DNA of 64,000 bases from Pseudomonas silvicola (GCF_026651855.1 NZ_CP093280.1:1528001-1592000), one strand, 5' to 3'; counted from the stretch's first letter, positions 8,781 through 16,986 are shown. Translations and numbers: made by a program. The notes: generated by a model not told the origin, from the letters alone.

Positions 8781-9518
8781 TCAGGTACGCACCAGGCGCG
8801 GCGCCGGGTTCAACAGGCGCTCTGCCAGCGGCCCGAAGATCAGGCCGATGCTGGTCCACAGCACCACCTGGATACCCAGCGACGAGGTGCGGAATTTCCA
8901 CAGCACGTCAGCCGAGAAGTGCTCAGGAACCTCGTTGATCACGGGGAACAACGAGCCGGCCACGGCCATGATCACCAGGTAAAGCGCCACGCCAGCGATG
9001 GCGCCGGCCCATGGGCCGTGGTTGGCGGCGAGCTTGCGCGCGGCGTTGATGGCGATCACCGCGGCGACCACCGATACCAGCAGCATCAGGAAATACACCT
9101 GAGTGCGCAGGCCAATGGTGTCCGGGTTGCCCACCGAAGGCGGGTTTGCCGGGTATTTGAGTTCCGGTACCAGGATCAGCACCATGAACGCAGCCAGGGC
9201 TAGCAGGGCCGACAAGCCGCGGGGGCCAACCTTGCCAATGCGGCCCAGGGAGTAGGCGAACACCAGGGCGAAAATGCCACCCAGGGAAACGCTGTACACC
9301 ACCACGCCGGTCAGCAGGCCGAAGGTGCTTTGCACCTCGCGGCTGACCAGCTCGGGTTCTTCGGCATCACCGTGCATGTGCGACATGCTTGCTTCGAAGG
9401 CAATGGCGCGGTCAACCTGCGGCTCACCGAACACCTTGGCAAAGCCAAAAGCCAGGATGCCCGCGATCAGACCGACGAGCATGCCCCTGACGAGTAAACG
9501 ACCAGTCATGTGAAACAC
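8781..9518 (-). CDS. cbtA: Cobalt transporter subunit CbtA
   Basis: A 245-residue membrane protein with about five to six helices. The N-terminus (RLLVRGMLVGLIAGILAFGFAKVFGEPQVDRAI) is the conserved CbtA start, followed by an E/H-containing loop (ASMSHMHGDAEEPELVSREVQ) and further helices. CbtA/CbtB are a predicted cobalt importer, found repeatedly under cobalamin riboswitches. It starts 12 bases after cbtB, in the same leftward operon. Confidence 0.9.
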   Translation of the reverse strand: MFHMTGRLLVRGMLVGLIAGILAFGFAKVFGEPQVDRAIAFEASMSHMHGDAEEPELVSREVQSTFGLLTGVVVYSVSLGGIFALVFAYSLGRIGKVGPRGLSALLALAAFMVLILVPELKYPANPPSVGNPDTIGLRTQVYFLMLLVSVVAAVIAINAARKLAANHGPWAGAIAGVALYLVIMAVAGSLFPVINEVPEHFSADVLWKFRTSSLGIQVVLWTSIGLIFGPLAERLLNPAPRLVRT

Positions 9519-9530
9519 CTCAGGGAGCGA

Positions 9531-9743
9531 TCAGTGGCAGGGGAAGCCCAGCAGGTGGCGGCCATCGTGCACGAACTCGTGAACGTACATGCCCTTGAAC
9601 AGCGCGGTAGCGCCTTGCTCGGCGCCGACGAAGTAGATCGCCAGCATCAGCAACAGGCCGCCAAAGATCGCCCAGGGCAGAATTTCGCCCAGGGGAATGG
9701 TCGGGATCGAGATGTCGGTTTGTGACGTAGTGCTATAGGCCAT
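9531..9743 (-). CDS. cbtB: Cobalt transporter subunit CbtB
   Basis: A 70-residue protein with one membrane helix (LPWAIFGGLLLMLAIYFVG, residues 23-41) and a His-rich C-terminus (HEFVHDGRHLLGFPCH) that could bind cobalt. Size, single helix and histidine tail are those of CbtB. It is the first gene of cbtBA; the cobalamin riboswitch ends a few tens of bases upstream of its ATG. Confidence 0.9.
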   Translation of the reverse strand: MAYSTTSQTDISIPTIPLGEILPWAIFGGLLLMLAIYFVGAEQGATALFKGMYVHEFVHDGRHLLGFPCH

Positions 9744-9759
9744 GATTACCTCTGGGATT

Positions 9760-9905
9760 ACGCGTCCCGGTTGCGGTGGGCAGGTCGAAGAAAGGTCTGG
9801 CTTACGGCTGGGAGCCGACTACAGTGGCGCGACCGCGTCGGTTTTGGACCGACTTCTTTCATCGAAACATATTGATACAGCCGGCTCAGTGTAACCGTTT
9901 GGTCG
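9760..9905 (-). ncRNA. Cobalamin (B12) riboswitch upstream of cbtBA
   Basis: Read on the minus strand, the leader between about 9905 and 9760 has a GGTCGCGCCACTGTAGTCGG stretch containing the conserved GCCACTG core (9822-9828 on the plus strand), a paired arm just before it (AGTCGGTCC ... CCGAC), then AGCCGTAAGCCAGACC, corresponding to the AGCCAGGA-type element near the 3' end of the aptamer. A GGGACGCG block near cbtB could form the expression platform. Core motif, position and gene context (cbtB is a known target) agree. The ends are approximate. Expected effect: cobalamin binding lowers cobalt-uptake expression. Confidence 0.8.
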
Positions 9906-10001
9906 GAGAACGTCGTGACAATTGCCCGGCGACCCTGAGCATTGTTCAAAGCATGGCTATGCTGCTCGCATACTCCGCACCCAGCGAGGCTCTGGAACGC
10001 C

Positions 10002-10955
10002 ATGAATGTACTTGTCACCGGAGCCACCGGCTTCCTCGGCCAGGCTGTCTGCGAAGCCTTGGCCGCCCGGCCTGATACCCATGTGCGCGGTAGCAGCCGC
10101 GCCTCGACGAGCCGTCAGGGCGCCATACCCCTGGTCGCCGTGGGCGACATCTCGGCCGATACCCACTGGTCCGCTGCCTTGCAGGGCATCGACGTGGTGG
10201 TGCACGTGGCCGCGCGCCTCAACCTGCAGTCCGACAGCAGCCCGGATCCGCTGGCCGAATACCGCCGCACCAATCTGCAAGGCACCCTGGCCTTGGCACA
10301 GCAGGCCCTCGCAGCGGGCGTGCGGCGCTTCATCTTCATCAGCTCGGTGGGGGTCAACGGCTCGTTCACCACCGGCACCCCCTTCGATGAATCCTCGGTA
10401 CCGGTCCCCGATGGTGACTACGCTCAATCCAAATTCGAGGCCGAAGAGGGCTTGCGGGCGCTGGTGCAGGGCACGGCCATGGACCTGGTGCTCATTCGTC
10501 CACCGCTGATCTACGCCGCCCACGCCCGGCGCAATTTCCCGCGCTTGCTCAAGCTGGTCGCCTCCGGCGCGCCGCTGCCGTTCGCCAGCCTGGACAACCG
10601 CCGCAGCATGGTAGCGCTGGAGAACCTGGCGGACTTCATCGTGCTCTGCACCCACCACCCGGCGGCGGGCAACCAGCTGTTCCTGATCTCCGACGGCGAA
10701 GACGCCTCCACCGCGCAGATGGTTCGCTACCTGGCCGCCAGCATGGGCCGCCCGGCACGCCTGGTGCCGGTGCCCGACGGCCTGATGCGCTGGGGCGCGA
10801 AGCTGGTAGGCAAGCAGAACATGTACACCACCTTGTGTGCGTCATTGCAGGTGGACTCGGGCAAGGCCCGGCGGGTGCTGGGGTGGGTGCCGCCGTTGAC
10901 GCTGGAGCAGGCGTTGACCCGGACGGGGCAGGCGTTCAGGCAGGGGCGGTCATAG
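10002..10955 (+). CDS. NAD-dependent epimerase/dehydratase (extended SDR)
   Basis: A 317-residue extended short-chain dehydrogenase. The NAD-binding TGATGFLG is at residues 6-13, and the catalytic YxxxK is in DGDYAQSKFEAEEGL near residue 150, with an upstream FISSVGVNG serine. Its C-terminal part resembles UDP-glucose 4-epimerase-family sugar epimerases, but the substrate cannot be stated. The ATG at 10002 puts the Rossmann motif at the very N-terminus; a TTG at 9942 would add 20 residues of poor character. It stands alone, divergent from cbtBA, and ends just before the terminator at the left edge of the genomic island. Confidence 0.82.
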   Translation: MNVLVTGATGFLGQAVCEALAARPDTHVRGSSRASTSRQGAIPLVAVGDISADTHWSAALQGIDVVVHVAARLNLQSDSSPDPLAEYRRTNLQGTLALAQQALAAGVRRFIFISSVGVNGSFTTGTPFDESSVPVPDGDYAQSKFEAEEGLRALVQGTAMDLVLIRPPLIYAAHARRNFPRLLKLVASGAPLPFASLDNRRSMVALENLADFIVLCTHHPAAGNQLFLISDGEDASTAQMVRYLAASMGRPARLVPVPDGLMRWGAKLVGKQNMYTTLCASLQVDSGKARRVLGWVPPLTLEQALTRTGQAFRQGRS

Positions 10956-10994
10956 GGTTTTTGATGCCCCCGCCACCGGGAGTTTCAGAAACGC

Positions 10995-11020
10995 AAAAGC
11001 CGCGCTTTCGCACGGCTTTT
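10995..11020. terminator. Bidirectional terminator, probably the original terminator of the CAU tRNA
   Basis: AAAAGCCG (10995-11002) pairs with CGGCTTTT (11013-11020), so it works in both directions. It ends the epimerase gene. It also sits just beyond the 46-base tRNA 3'-end copy, in the place where the tRNA terminator would have been before the island inserted. Confidence 0.7.
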
Positions 11021-11023
11021 CAT

Positions 11024-11072
11024 AGGTGGTGGGCCCAGCAGGACTCGAACCTGCGACCAAGGGATTATGAGT
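11024..11072. repeat. Left attachment repeat (displaced tRNA 3' end)
   Basis: Identical to 25078-25126. Positions 11027-11072 match the CCA end back to the anticodon stem of the tRNA and then diverge, so this copy is not a working tRNA. It represents the chromosomal 3' end pushed away by integration. Confidence 0.93.
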
Positions 11073-11421
11073 TGCTGGGCGAGCAGGTATGCCTAGAGAA
11101 ATCGTTCGAAGGTGAACGTAGGTTGGCATAGCTGGAGGCCTCGTCGTTGTTGGTGTTGAGCGTAATTCTGAGAAGGTTGTTCAAGCTGAGTACTGTACCG
11201 TGATTGTACTGATTTTTGCAGACCGTGCGAGCTGAGCCTGAGCTGACATCGGCTGATTAATCACGAATCTAGACTGGTCAATGCCTAGCTAACTTCTTTA
11301 TTAAGAATAAAGTAATGCTAATGCTAATGCTAGTCGTGGCAGTGAATCCTTTAGACTTTAGACTTTAGACTGGCCGATAAATATAGCTGGTAATATCAGG
11401 GTGTGGAATTCTGCTCCGAAA
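11073..11421. other. Island left-end non-coding region with short tandem repeats
   Basis: About 350 bases without a gene. It contains a 7-bp hairpin (CTTTATT/AATAAAG, 11296-11312), the hexamer TAATGC three times in tandem (11313-11330), the heptamer TTTAGAC three times in tandem (11350-11370), and a candidate integrase site at 11192-11210. Composition is AT-rich compared with the core. Confidence 0.6.
11192..11210 (+). other. Candidate integrase arm-type site, left end
   Basis: ACTGTACCG, a four-base variable part, then TTGTAC. The same pattern occurs at 24989-25007 near the other end of the island (15 of 18 positions agree). Matching sequences at both ends of an integrative element suggest integrase arm-type binding sites; this is inference. 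Confidence 0.4.
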
Positions 11422-11454
11422 TAAAAACAAAGTAGCTCGGTGGTGCCGAGCTAC
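11422..11454 (-). terminator. Terminator of the ATPase/subtilase operon
   Basis: On the minus strand, GTAGCTCGG/CCGAGCTAC with a five-base loop (11432-11454) followed by TTTGTTTTTATTT. It lies eight bases past the subtilase stop. Confidence 0.87.
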
Positions 11455-11461
11455 TCTACTT

Positions 11462-13681
11462 TTAGCTGATAGTGATTTCTTGATTTAGGACGGCACTTTC
11501 TACGTCGGCTCGCATGCTCTGAACGGTAGAGTCGTAAAGCGTGTCAGCTGCATCGGACGCGCGTAAAGTTAACACGAAGGCAACCTCTTGCGGAGAAAGC
11601 TCGGAGTGATGCTGCATGTCGAATTGATAAAGGTCGCGCGTAAATATGCGTGCGTTAAGGCGCATAAAGTTTCCGGAGATTCCAGTGCCGCGGTGCTCTT
11701 TATAGTGATTGCGTACAGGGCTCCATTTAGCTAGATCAGAGCGAGCCGAAGCTTCTTTTTCCTTGTCTTCTCTCATGCTTCCAGCAAGGCTGATAGTATT
11801 GCCAGAAGTCGACGTGGCTTGAAGCGAGGTCTGTAGCCTCGATGAGAAATAATTTTCACCTACCGATTCAGACACCAAAGGCTTCAAAATAGCGGTTAAT
11901 GCAACTGAACCTACAAATTTTCCATCCTTAATTAACTCTGGTGGGATGGGTATGTTGTTCCAGTAGTAGTTGTAGCCGGGTTGTAACGTTGTTGTCCAGG
12001 TCATAGTAACGTCTCCCGGCAGACAAAACCAAGGTAAATTATCTTCTTCCCAAGGCGTACCCCACCCGATTGAATTGTTGTGGGAGTCCAATTCGCTTTT
12101 GTTTATTAGCAACGCTTTAACCAAATCAGGGGAGGCTTCTTTTATATTGGCGAATGTGTGCGCTGCGAGGGAAGATACTAGCGGGGTACTGAAGCTCGTT
12201 CCAATGTCTACTCCCCCGCCGATCATGCGTAGCTCTGAGAACCATGATAAGTCTGGCTTCTTCATTCCCGCAGGGGCTGGGCCTTTCAAGCTAAGGCTAC
12301 ATGCAGCACCAGGCGCCATTTTTATGAGGTCGTAACTTCTCCCGCTTATAGTCAGAGCAGCTTCACAATCAGCTGGTGCACATAAAAGGCCATGCTTAGG
12401 GTTATGGTAAGTATTTCCGGCAGAAATTACTGGCAATATATTATATTTTCTGGCGATTTTGCTCAGTTCGTGTCCTAAGTAGCTTACTTCTTCTTTTTTT
12501 GTTGCGGACGTCATTAGGTTGAATGACAGATTCCAGACTTTAGAGTAAGGAGCAGTTTCTCGCGCAACATGGTCTAGGTAATTAAGTAGCTGACGGTGAT
12601 TGGGAGTTTTGGGTGCACTATCCTTGCAAATTGCTTGGGCGGAGATAAACGTACAATCAAGCGCAGGTAGTGGTCTATCAGCATTCCAAGCATGTGCGTG
12701 GCAGACTAGAGATGCAACTTTATTTCCATGGCTGAGGTTTGCATCAAAATCCTTAACAAGCGGAGCTAGGGAGAACTTTTGGAGAGGCAAGTAACTTCTT
12801 GCATTAATGCCTCCATCCACAATCACCACGGTTGGTGACGACATGGATATTAAAGATGGGGAGGGTTCTCTTCCTGCTCCAGGTTTATCTGCGGACCTTA
12901 AGGTGGGTGCGGGATCTACGCGATAAACCGTGCCGGAGGCCAGTAACCTTTCAAGGTCACGTTTAGTCGAAACGTTTAATGAAAGTACGGAGTTCCCAGC
13001 CCTAAGATAAAGATCCAGTGCCTCTTTTGCTGCATCGGGAAGCTCGTCCTGGATCGCTCCATCTGGACCAAAATCGAATTCCGGATGGCCAAAACTACAG
13101 TCTATCTCAGAGAGCACTTCCTTGAGTTTTCGTGCCAGTTCTTTACGTGCATTAAGACTTTTGAAGGGTTTGAGCCAGACGTTGATTACTTTTGAATTCC
13201 CATCCTGTGGAAGCTCATCCCACTGCCCTTGAAGGCTAGATCCACGCAGCGTTTCGTTCTCGTTAAAGGGATCAATGCTTGATATACGTGAAATATCAAC
13301 CATGTCATTGGTTTTTTGGGAGTTCTTTAGATGCTGAGAAAGCTCAGCTAAACTCTCCCTATTTACTTCTATTAAAAACCCTTTATAAGCTGGTGCGATG
13401 ATGCGGCAACCTGCACGAGAGTCAAATATATCTGTAGGAGTCCAGCTAGGAGATAACGAGTCGTCATCCATTTTTGCAATGATATGTGTCATACCCGAAA
13501 AAGTTATTGTTGATAAGTCTGATTTATCAATCTTTGCTACTTTGGCGGATAATATTTCGCGCTTGCTCTCCAATGCGCTGGATTTTATTCCTTTTTGATT
13601 TTTGCCTCCGCCCGAGACCGTATTAGGTGTAGGACTTTTAAGAAATCGCAATACAGGGTTCACTACCGGGCGAGAGGCCAT
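11462..13681 (-). CDS. ietS: Subtilisin-like serine protease, IetS-like effector of an ATPase/protease pair
   Basis: A 739-residue protein with a C-terminal-half S8 protease domain. The full catalytic set is visible: Asp289 in VVIVDGGINAR, His318 in NLSHGNKVASLV, Asn423 of the oxyanion hole in PVISAGNTYH, and Ser496 in DIGTSFSTPLVSS. About 280 residues precede the protease domain and about 200 follow it. No signal peptide is seen, so it should act in the cytoplasm, unusual for a subtilase. It starts two bases after the stop of an AAA+ ATPase gene, with AAGGA six bases before its ATG. An AAA+ ATPase followed by a subtilase is the layout of IetAS, known from Agrobacterium plasmids (exclusion of incompatible plasmids) and later reported as anti-phage. 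Assignment is by architecture; similarity was not measured. AT-rich against the core. Confidence 0.78.
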   Translation of the reverse strand: MASRPVVNPVLRFLKSPTPNTVSGGGKNQKGIKSSALESKREILSAKVAKIDKSDLSTITFSGMTHIIAKMDDDSLSPSWTPTDIFDSRAGCRIIAPAYKGFLIEVNRESLAELSQHLKNSQKTNDMVDISRISSIDPFNENETLRGSSLQGQWDELPQDGNSKVINVWLKPFKSLNARKELARKLKEVLSEIDCSFGHPEFDFGPDGAIQDELPDAAKEALDLYLRAGNSVLSLNVSTKRDLERLLASGTVYRVDPAPTLRSADKPGAGREPSPSLISMSSPTVVIVDGGINARSYLPLQKFSLAPLVKDFDANLSHGNKVASLVCHAHAWNADRPLPALDCTFISAQAICKDSAPKTPNHRQLLNYLDHVARETAPYSKVWNLSFNLMTSATKKEEVSYLGHELSKIARKYNILPVISAGNTYHNPKHGLLCAPADCEAALTISGRSYDLIKMAPGAACSLSLKGPAPAGMKKPDLSWFSELRMIGGGVDIGTSFSTPLVSSLAAHTFANIKEASPDLVKALLINKSELDSHNNSIGWGTPWEEDNLPWFCLPGDVTMTWTTTLQPGYNYYWNNIPIPPELIKDGKFVGSVALTAILKPLVSESVGENYFSSRLQTSLQATSTSGNTISLAGSMREDKEKEASARSDLAKWSPVRNHYKEHRGTGISGNFMRLNARIFTRDLYQFDMQHHSELSPQEVAFVLTLRASDAADTLYDSTVQSMRADVESAVLNQEITIS

Positions 13682-13683
13682 GA

Positions 13684-14775
13684 CTAATCCTTTAGATAGG
13701 TTGAAAGGGTTTGGCGGCTAATTTTAATGATGGAGAGTATTTCTATCTGCGTTAAGACCAAATTTTTAGACAGAAATCGACAGATGCTTTTTTTGTCAGC
13801 AAGGTATTCACTGTTTTCCATCAGCAAAATTTCAGATGCAATTTCGGGTATGTCAATTTCTTTGTTTTCAATAATTGCAGTGCGTCTTGCGGATAGAGAT
13901 AACGATTCGATATCAGCTCCACTCATGTTTGACGAGATTTTTGCTAGTGCTGATACAGCTGTGCTATCGCCTTTATCCTGAAATAAGAAGTGATTCCAAA
14001 TGTGCGCTCTAAGATCAAAGTCGGGATGCTCAAAGCGCATCCTATAAGGGAATCTTCTCCAAATTGCTCGATCTAACAACTCTGGATGATTAGTCGCAGC
14101 TATTACAATGGCTTTATCATCTAATGAGTCTATTGCTTGGATGAGGGTGTTTACTACTCTTTTAAGTTCGCCTAACTCATGAGTGTCGTTTCTCAATTTG
14201 CCAATGGCATCAAATTCGTCAAGGAATATAATTCCGTTTCGCGTTGGAACGAAATCAAATACACTTCTAATGTTTTTTGCTGTGTCTCCTAGTAAGGAGG
14301 AGATTAACGAATCAAGTCTTACCACGTAAAGAGGCATGGAAAGTGCTGAGGCGATATGGCCTGCAACTAATGTTTTTCCTGTGCCTGGTGGTCCAGACAT
14401 CAGGAGGTTCATTTTTCCTGCGAGTCCATGTTTTTGTAAAAGCTCATAACTCTTCACGCTGGCGATAAATGTATCGAACGTCTTCTTTAGGGATTCGTTT
14501 AAAAAAACTGGTGCTATAGGGCACGGTTGCTCTTCCACCAAGGTGCTTCTAGATTTAGGGTCTGTAGGTAGGCTTTCTGAGTAGCCGGAGGCGCGAAGAG
14601 GAACCCCCTTGCGTCGTATAGCCAGTTTAATTTTTTTACTAATCTCGGGATGAGCGGATGTAGAACTTGCAGCAATTCTATTCGAGATCTGCCGGACCTC
14701 GGTGTAGTCAGCGTTCAGAGACGCCTCGATCAGGTCAAGGACTTCGTGCGATGGGATGGATATAGAGGTAGACAT
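13684..14775 (-). CDS. ietA: AAA+ ATPase, IetA-like partner of the subtilase
   Basis: A 363-residue single-domain AAA+ ATPase. Walker A is GPPGTGKT (residues 128-135), Walker B is GIIFLDEFDAIG (181-192), sensor 1 is AATN (226-229), and the arginine-finger region RAIWRRFPYRM follows (236-246); all are intact. An N-terminal helical region of about 90 residues may recognise a partner, and the last 30 residues (LVLTQIEILSIIKISRQTLSTYL) look like a helix-turn-helix. No membrane span. It is first in a leftward two-gene operon with the subtilase, two bases apart, indicating coupled expression and probably a complex. In IetAS the ATPase is thought to control the protease. Other MoxR/Ycf46-type ATPases share these motifs, so the name depends on the pairing. 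Confidence 0.78.
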   Translation of the reverse strand: MSTSISIPSHEVLDLIEASLNADYTEVRQISNRIAASSTSAHPEISKKIKLAIRRKGVPLRASGYSESLPTDPKSRSTLVEEQPCPIAPVFLNESLKKTFDTFIASVKSYELLQKHGLAGKMNLLMSGPPGTGKTLVAGHIASALSMPLYVVRLDSLISSLLGDTAKNIRSVFDFVPTRNGIIFLDEFDAIGKLRNDTHELGELKRVVNTLIQAIDSLDDKAIVIAATNHPELLDRAIWRRFPYRMRFEHPDFDLRAHIWNHFLFQDKGDSTAVSALAKISSNMSGADIESLSLSARRTAIIENKEIDIPEIASEILLMENSEYLADKKSICRFLSKNLVLTQIEILSIIKISRQTLSTYLKD

Positions 14776-14987
14776 GGCATCGCCAGTAAAAAATTTGATG
14801 AAATGTCTAATTTTTAGCTCTAAATGTCAATCGATGGCGCGATTTTGTTAAGATTTTTCCTAGGTTGCCTGACCGATGGACGCTGTAGCGGCTGATTCCA
14901 GCTGTAGGAGCATCGTTGGTCCTGAGCTGAGCGAGCCGCGGAGATCATCCATTGCATTTGCGAGCGCACAACTGCCGGAGATTCTTT
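14776..14987. promoter_or_regulatory. Divergent promoter region between ATPase/subtilase operon and nuclease-like gene
   Basis: The 212 bases separate two outward-facing transcription units, so both promoters should lie here. The half near the ATPase gene is AT-rich. No specific operator or promoter could be identified by eye. Confidence 0.4.
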
Positions 14988-16385
14988 ATGAGGCGACTGC
15001 CCCAACAGCTGTTCGATATCTACGCTCTATCCCTCCCACGAGGGCATGGTTTTGGTCGAGCAGGCCCCATTGAGGTGTGGGGGAGTGATGACGGAATTGC
15101 TTATGGCGTAGTAACCCAAAATACAGAGACTCATAGCTTTGGATGTCTGGTTGCAAGGCGCCAGCTGGACGATGTATGGGTGGTTGTTTTAGAGGTGCAT
15201 GGACTCGTTAGCAAGGTCGTTGCGCTCCATGCCTTGGAGGTGGCGATAAAGGAGGGGGAGCCTCGTGAGCCGCTTCCAACTAATACTGCTGGGCGTCCAC
15301 CGTTGCACGATCTGAAGGGGCGCGTGCCCGGTGATTTGTTCGATAGTCTTCGACGACCGTTTCACCACATGGCTGCTTGGACCATCAACCAGCTCTATCT
15401 AGCCCTACCCAGTCCGGATGCCAACTGGGCTGGCGACTTTCAGACGGAAAATTTCCATACAAGGATGTGGGAAGCGCATTTGCTGGCCGCATTCCGTGAG
15501 CAAGGGATGCTAGTCACTCAGCCAGAGCGGTCGCCGGATTTCCTGCTCCAAAACCGAGCAGGTGCTGCGGCATGGGTGGAGGCCGTCACGGCAAATCCTC
15601 GGGTTCGCTTCAAACATTTCAACGCTGAGCCATCTGAGCCACCTACAGATATCCTCGAGCGCACGCTTGGGCCAGCAGCCTCCCGTTTTGCAAAGACCCT
15701 TCGTACGAAGCTCCAGAAAAACTATCACCTTACCCCGCATGTCCTGGGTAATCCTTTCGCAATCGCCTTGGCCGACTTTCACGCTCCAAGCTCGATGGTT
15801 TGGAGTCGAAATGCTTTGATTAGTTATCTCTACGCCTTGCAGCCCAGCATGGAAGCGGGGCACGTTCGCGTAACACTGGCCAGCGAAGAGTTGAGCCTTC
15901 AAGGTGAGGAGAAGATTCCAGCCGGTTTATTCCGGAGTTCTGTGTGCTGCGAGTTATCGGCCGTAATCTTCACCAACACTTGTTCAATCTCAAAATTTTA
16001 TAGAGTTCCGATCTCTGGTGGGGCTATGGATGATGCTTACCGGTACATCCGCTTAGGCAGCATCTGGGATCGAACCCCCGGTGCAATCGAGGGATTACCA
16101 TTTTGCCTAGACATTGCAAGCCAGGAGTATCGGGCTCTCTGGCCTCAAGGTTACGAACCCTGGTCTGCCGATCTTGAGGTGTTTCACAATCCATATGCGA
16201 AACACCCGTTTCCCCGAACGCTTTTGCCTGAAGCTACTCACTGGTTCCAGCAAGGGGAAAATATTGAGTGCGCGTCACACTACGAGACGGCAATTCTTAG
16301 CTCCCAGACGTTGGTTCTGCCAAGAAACAAACCGATCCCCAGCCTTGAAGAAATCCGCGCTATGTTTACCAGCAGCGAATCATGA
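14988..16385 (+). CDS. Uncharacterised island protein with a PD-(D/E)xK-like segment
   Basis: A 465-residue protein I do not recognise with certainty. Residues 160-203 resemble a PD-(D/E)xK nuclease core: an acidic helix with Glu162 (MWEAHLLAAFREQG), Pro183-Asp184 in ERSPDFLLQ, and Glu198 in AAWVEAVTAN. The usual Lys two residues after the last Glu is replaced (EAV), so activity is uncertain. The N-terminal 90 residues form a separate beta-rich region. The ATG at 14988 was chosen because GGAG lies seven bases before it; an earlier start at 14952 has no such site. The gene is divergent from the ATPase/subtilase operon. Similar proteins sit on Pseudomonas islands under uninformative names; that is recollection, not a search. 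Confidence 0.6.
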   Translation: MRRLPQQLFDIYALSLPRGHGFGRAGPIEVWGSDDGIAYGVVTQNTETHSFGCLVARRQLDDVWVVVLEVHGLVSKVVALHALEVAIKEGEPREPLPTNTAGRPPLHDLKGRVPGDLFDSLRRPFHHMAAWTINQLYLALPSPDANWAGDFQTENFHTRMWEAHLLAAFREQGMLVTQPERSPDFLLQNRAGAAAWVEAVTANPRVRFKHFNAEPSEPPTDILERTLGPAASRFAKTLRTKLQKNYHLTPHVLGNPFAIALADFHAPSSMVWSRNALISYLYALQPSMEAGHVRVTLASEELSLQGEEKIPAGLFRSSVCCELSAVIFTNTCSISKFYRVPISGGAMDDAYRYIRLGSIWDRTPGAIEGLPFCLDIASQEYRALWPQGYEPWSADLEVFHNPYAKHPFPRTLLPEATHWFQQGENIECASHYETAILSSQTLVLPRNKPIPSLEEIRAMFTSSES

Positions 16386-16667
16386 TGCTTCGGTAGGCCT
16401 TCCAGGCCTAAGTGAATACCCATAGCAGCCTCCTAGCTTCCATCACCAGTACCAAAAACGGCAGCTGATTTTGGCGGACTTCTGCCGGTCGAGGCACACT
16501 CGGTGTGCTGGTCAAATCCGATGCAACCTACTTTCAAGTCGGTCCTAACTGCGAATGCTGAATTGTATCGATTCTCTTGGATCGTCTGTAACTGTGTTGT
16601 GCGCACAGTGGTACGGTGTTTGCCCTATCCTGCGGTAGCTCTCACATCCCCATTTGGTAACTGTTTT

Positions 16668-16681
16668 TTCGTCATGACGAA
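16668..16681. repeat. Palindrome TTCGTCATGACGAA, copy 1
   Basis: A 14-base perfect palindrome, extendable by one base pair on each side. It lies 57 bases after the start of the first 28-base direct repeat. A candidate dimeric-repressor operator. Confidence 0.7.
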
Positions 16682-16769
16682 ATTCTATTTTCTGCGTGAA
16701 CCGTCTTGCTGTATGACGGAGTTACGGTGCTCTGCCTATCCTGCAGTAGTACTTTGTGGCAATGAAAAC

Positions 16770-16783
16770 TTCGTCATGACGAA
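16770..16783. repeat. Palindrome TTCGTCATGACGAA, copy 2
   Basis: Same 14-base perfect palindrome, 102 bases from copy 1 and extended by a C/G pair. It lies 49 bases after the start of the second direct repeat, so repeat and palindrome were probably duplicated together. Confidence 0.7.
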
Positions 16784-16838
16784 GAACTAAGCCGTCATTG
16801 TTTTCCGACTATTGAGCCAAACCCGGATAGTTGTTTTT

Positions 16839-16857
16839 CCAAAATATAGTATTTTGG
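16839..16857. repeat. Inverted repeat CCAAAATA-TAG-TATTTTGG
   Basis: Two perfect eight-base arms around a three-base spacer. A less perfect copy lies at 16968-16986. Both are preceded by TTGTTT and followed by GGTTT or TTT. Confidence 0.65.
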
Positions 16858-16897
16858 TTTTAGCTGATGCGTCACTAGCTTTTGGATAGAGAAAAAC

Positions 16898-16911
16898 TTC
16901 GTCATGACGAA
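16898..16911. repeat. Palindrome TTCGTCATGACGAA, copy 3
   Basis: Third perfect copy, 128 bases from copy 2 and about 275 bases before the VirB5-like start codon. Confidence 0.7.
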
Positions 16912-16967
16912 ATTTCCTGGACAGTCGGTACTTCAGGTCATAGCACCATAATGAGATAATTGTTTCG

Positions 16968-16986
16968 CCAAAATACTGTTTTTTGG
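16968..16986. repeat. Second, imperfect CCAAAA...TTTTGG inverted repeat
   Basis: CCAAAATACTGTTTTTTGG, related to 16839-16857 with the same flanking TTGTTT and GGTTT. It is the element of this array nearest to the VirB5-like gene. Confidence 0.6.

Noticed and set aside
11027-11072. A second tRNA gene at the island left end
   Set aside because: Only the 3' half is present; the sequence departs right after the anticodon stem, so no D-arm or acceptor 5' strand exists.
11462-13681. Secreted subtilisin exoprotease
   Set aside because: No signal peptide and direct coupling to an AAA+ ATPase gene argue for an intracellular effector.
16503-16790. A 95-codon open frame on the plus strand in the island control region
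   Set aside because: Its translation repeats itself (a CLPYPAVAL-like and a CSAYPAVVL-like segment) only because the DNA repeats; no ribosome site and Cys-rich non-protein character.
16668-16911. CRISPR array
   Set aside because: Only three 14-base palindromes at unequal distances (102 and 128 bases), without regular spacers or cas genes.
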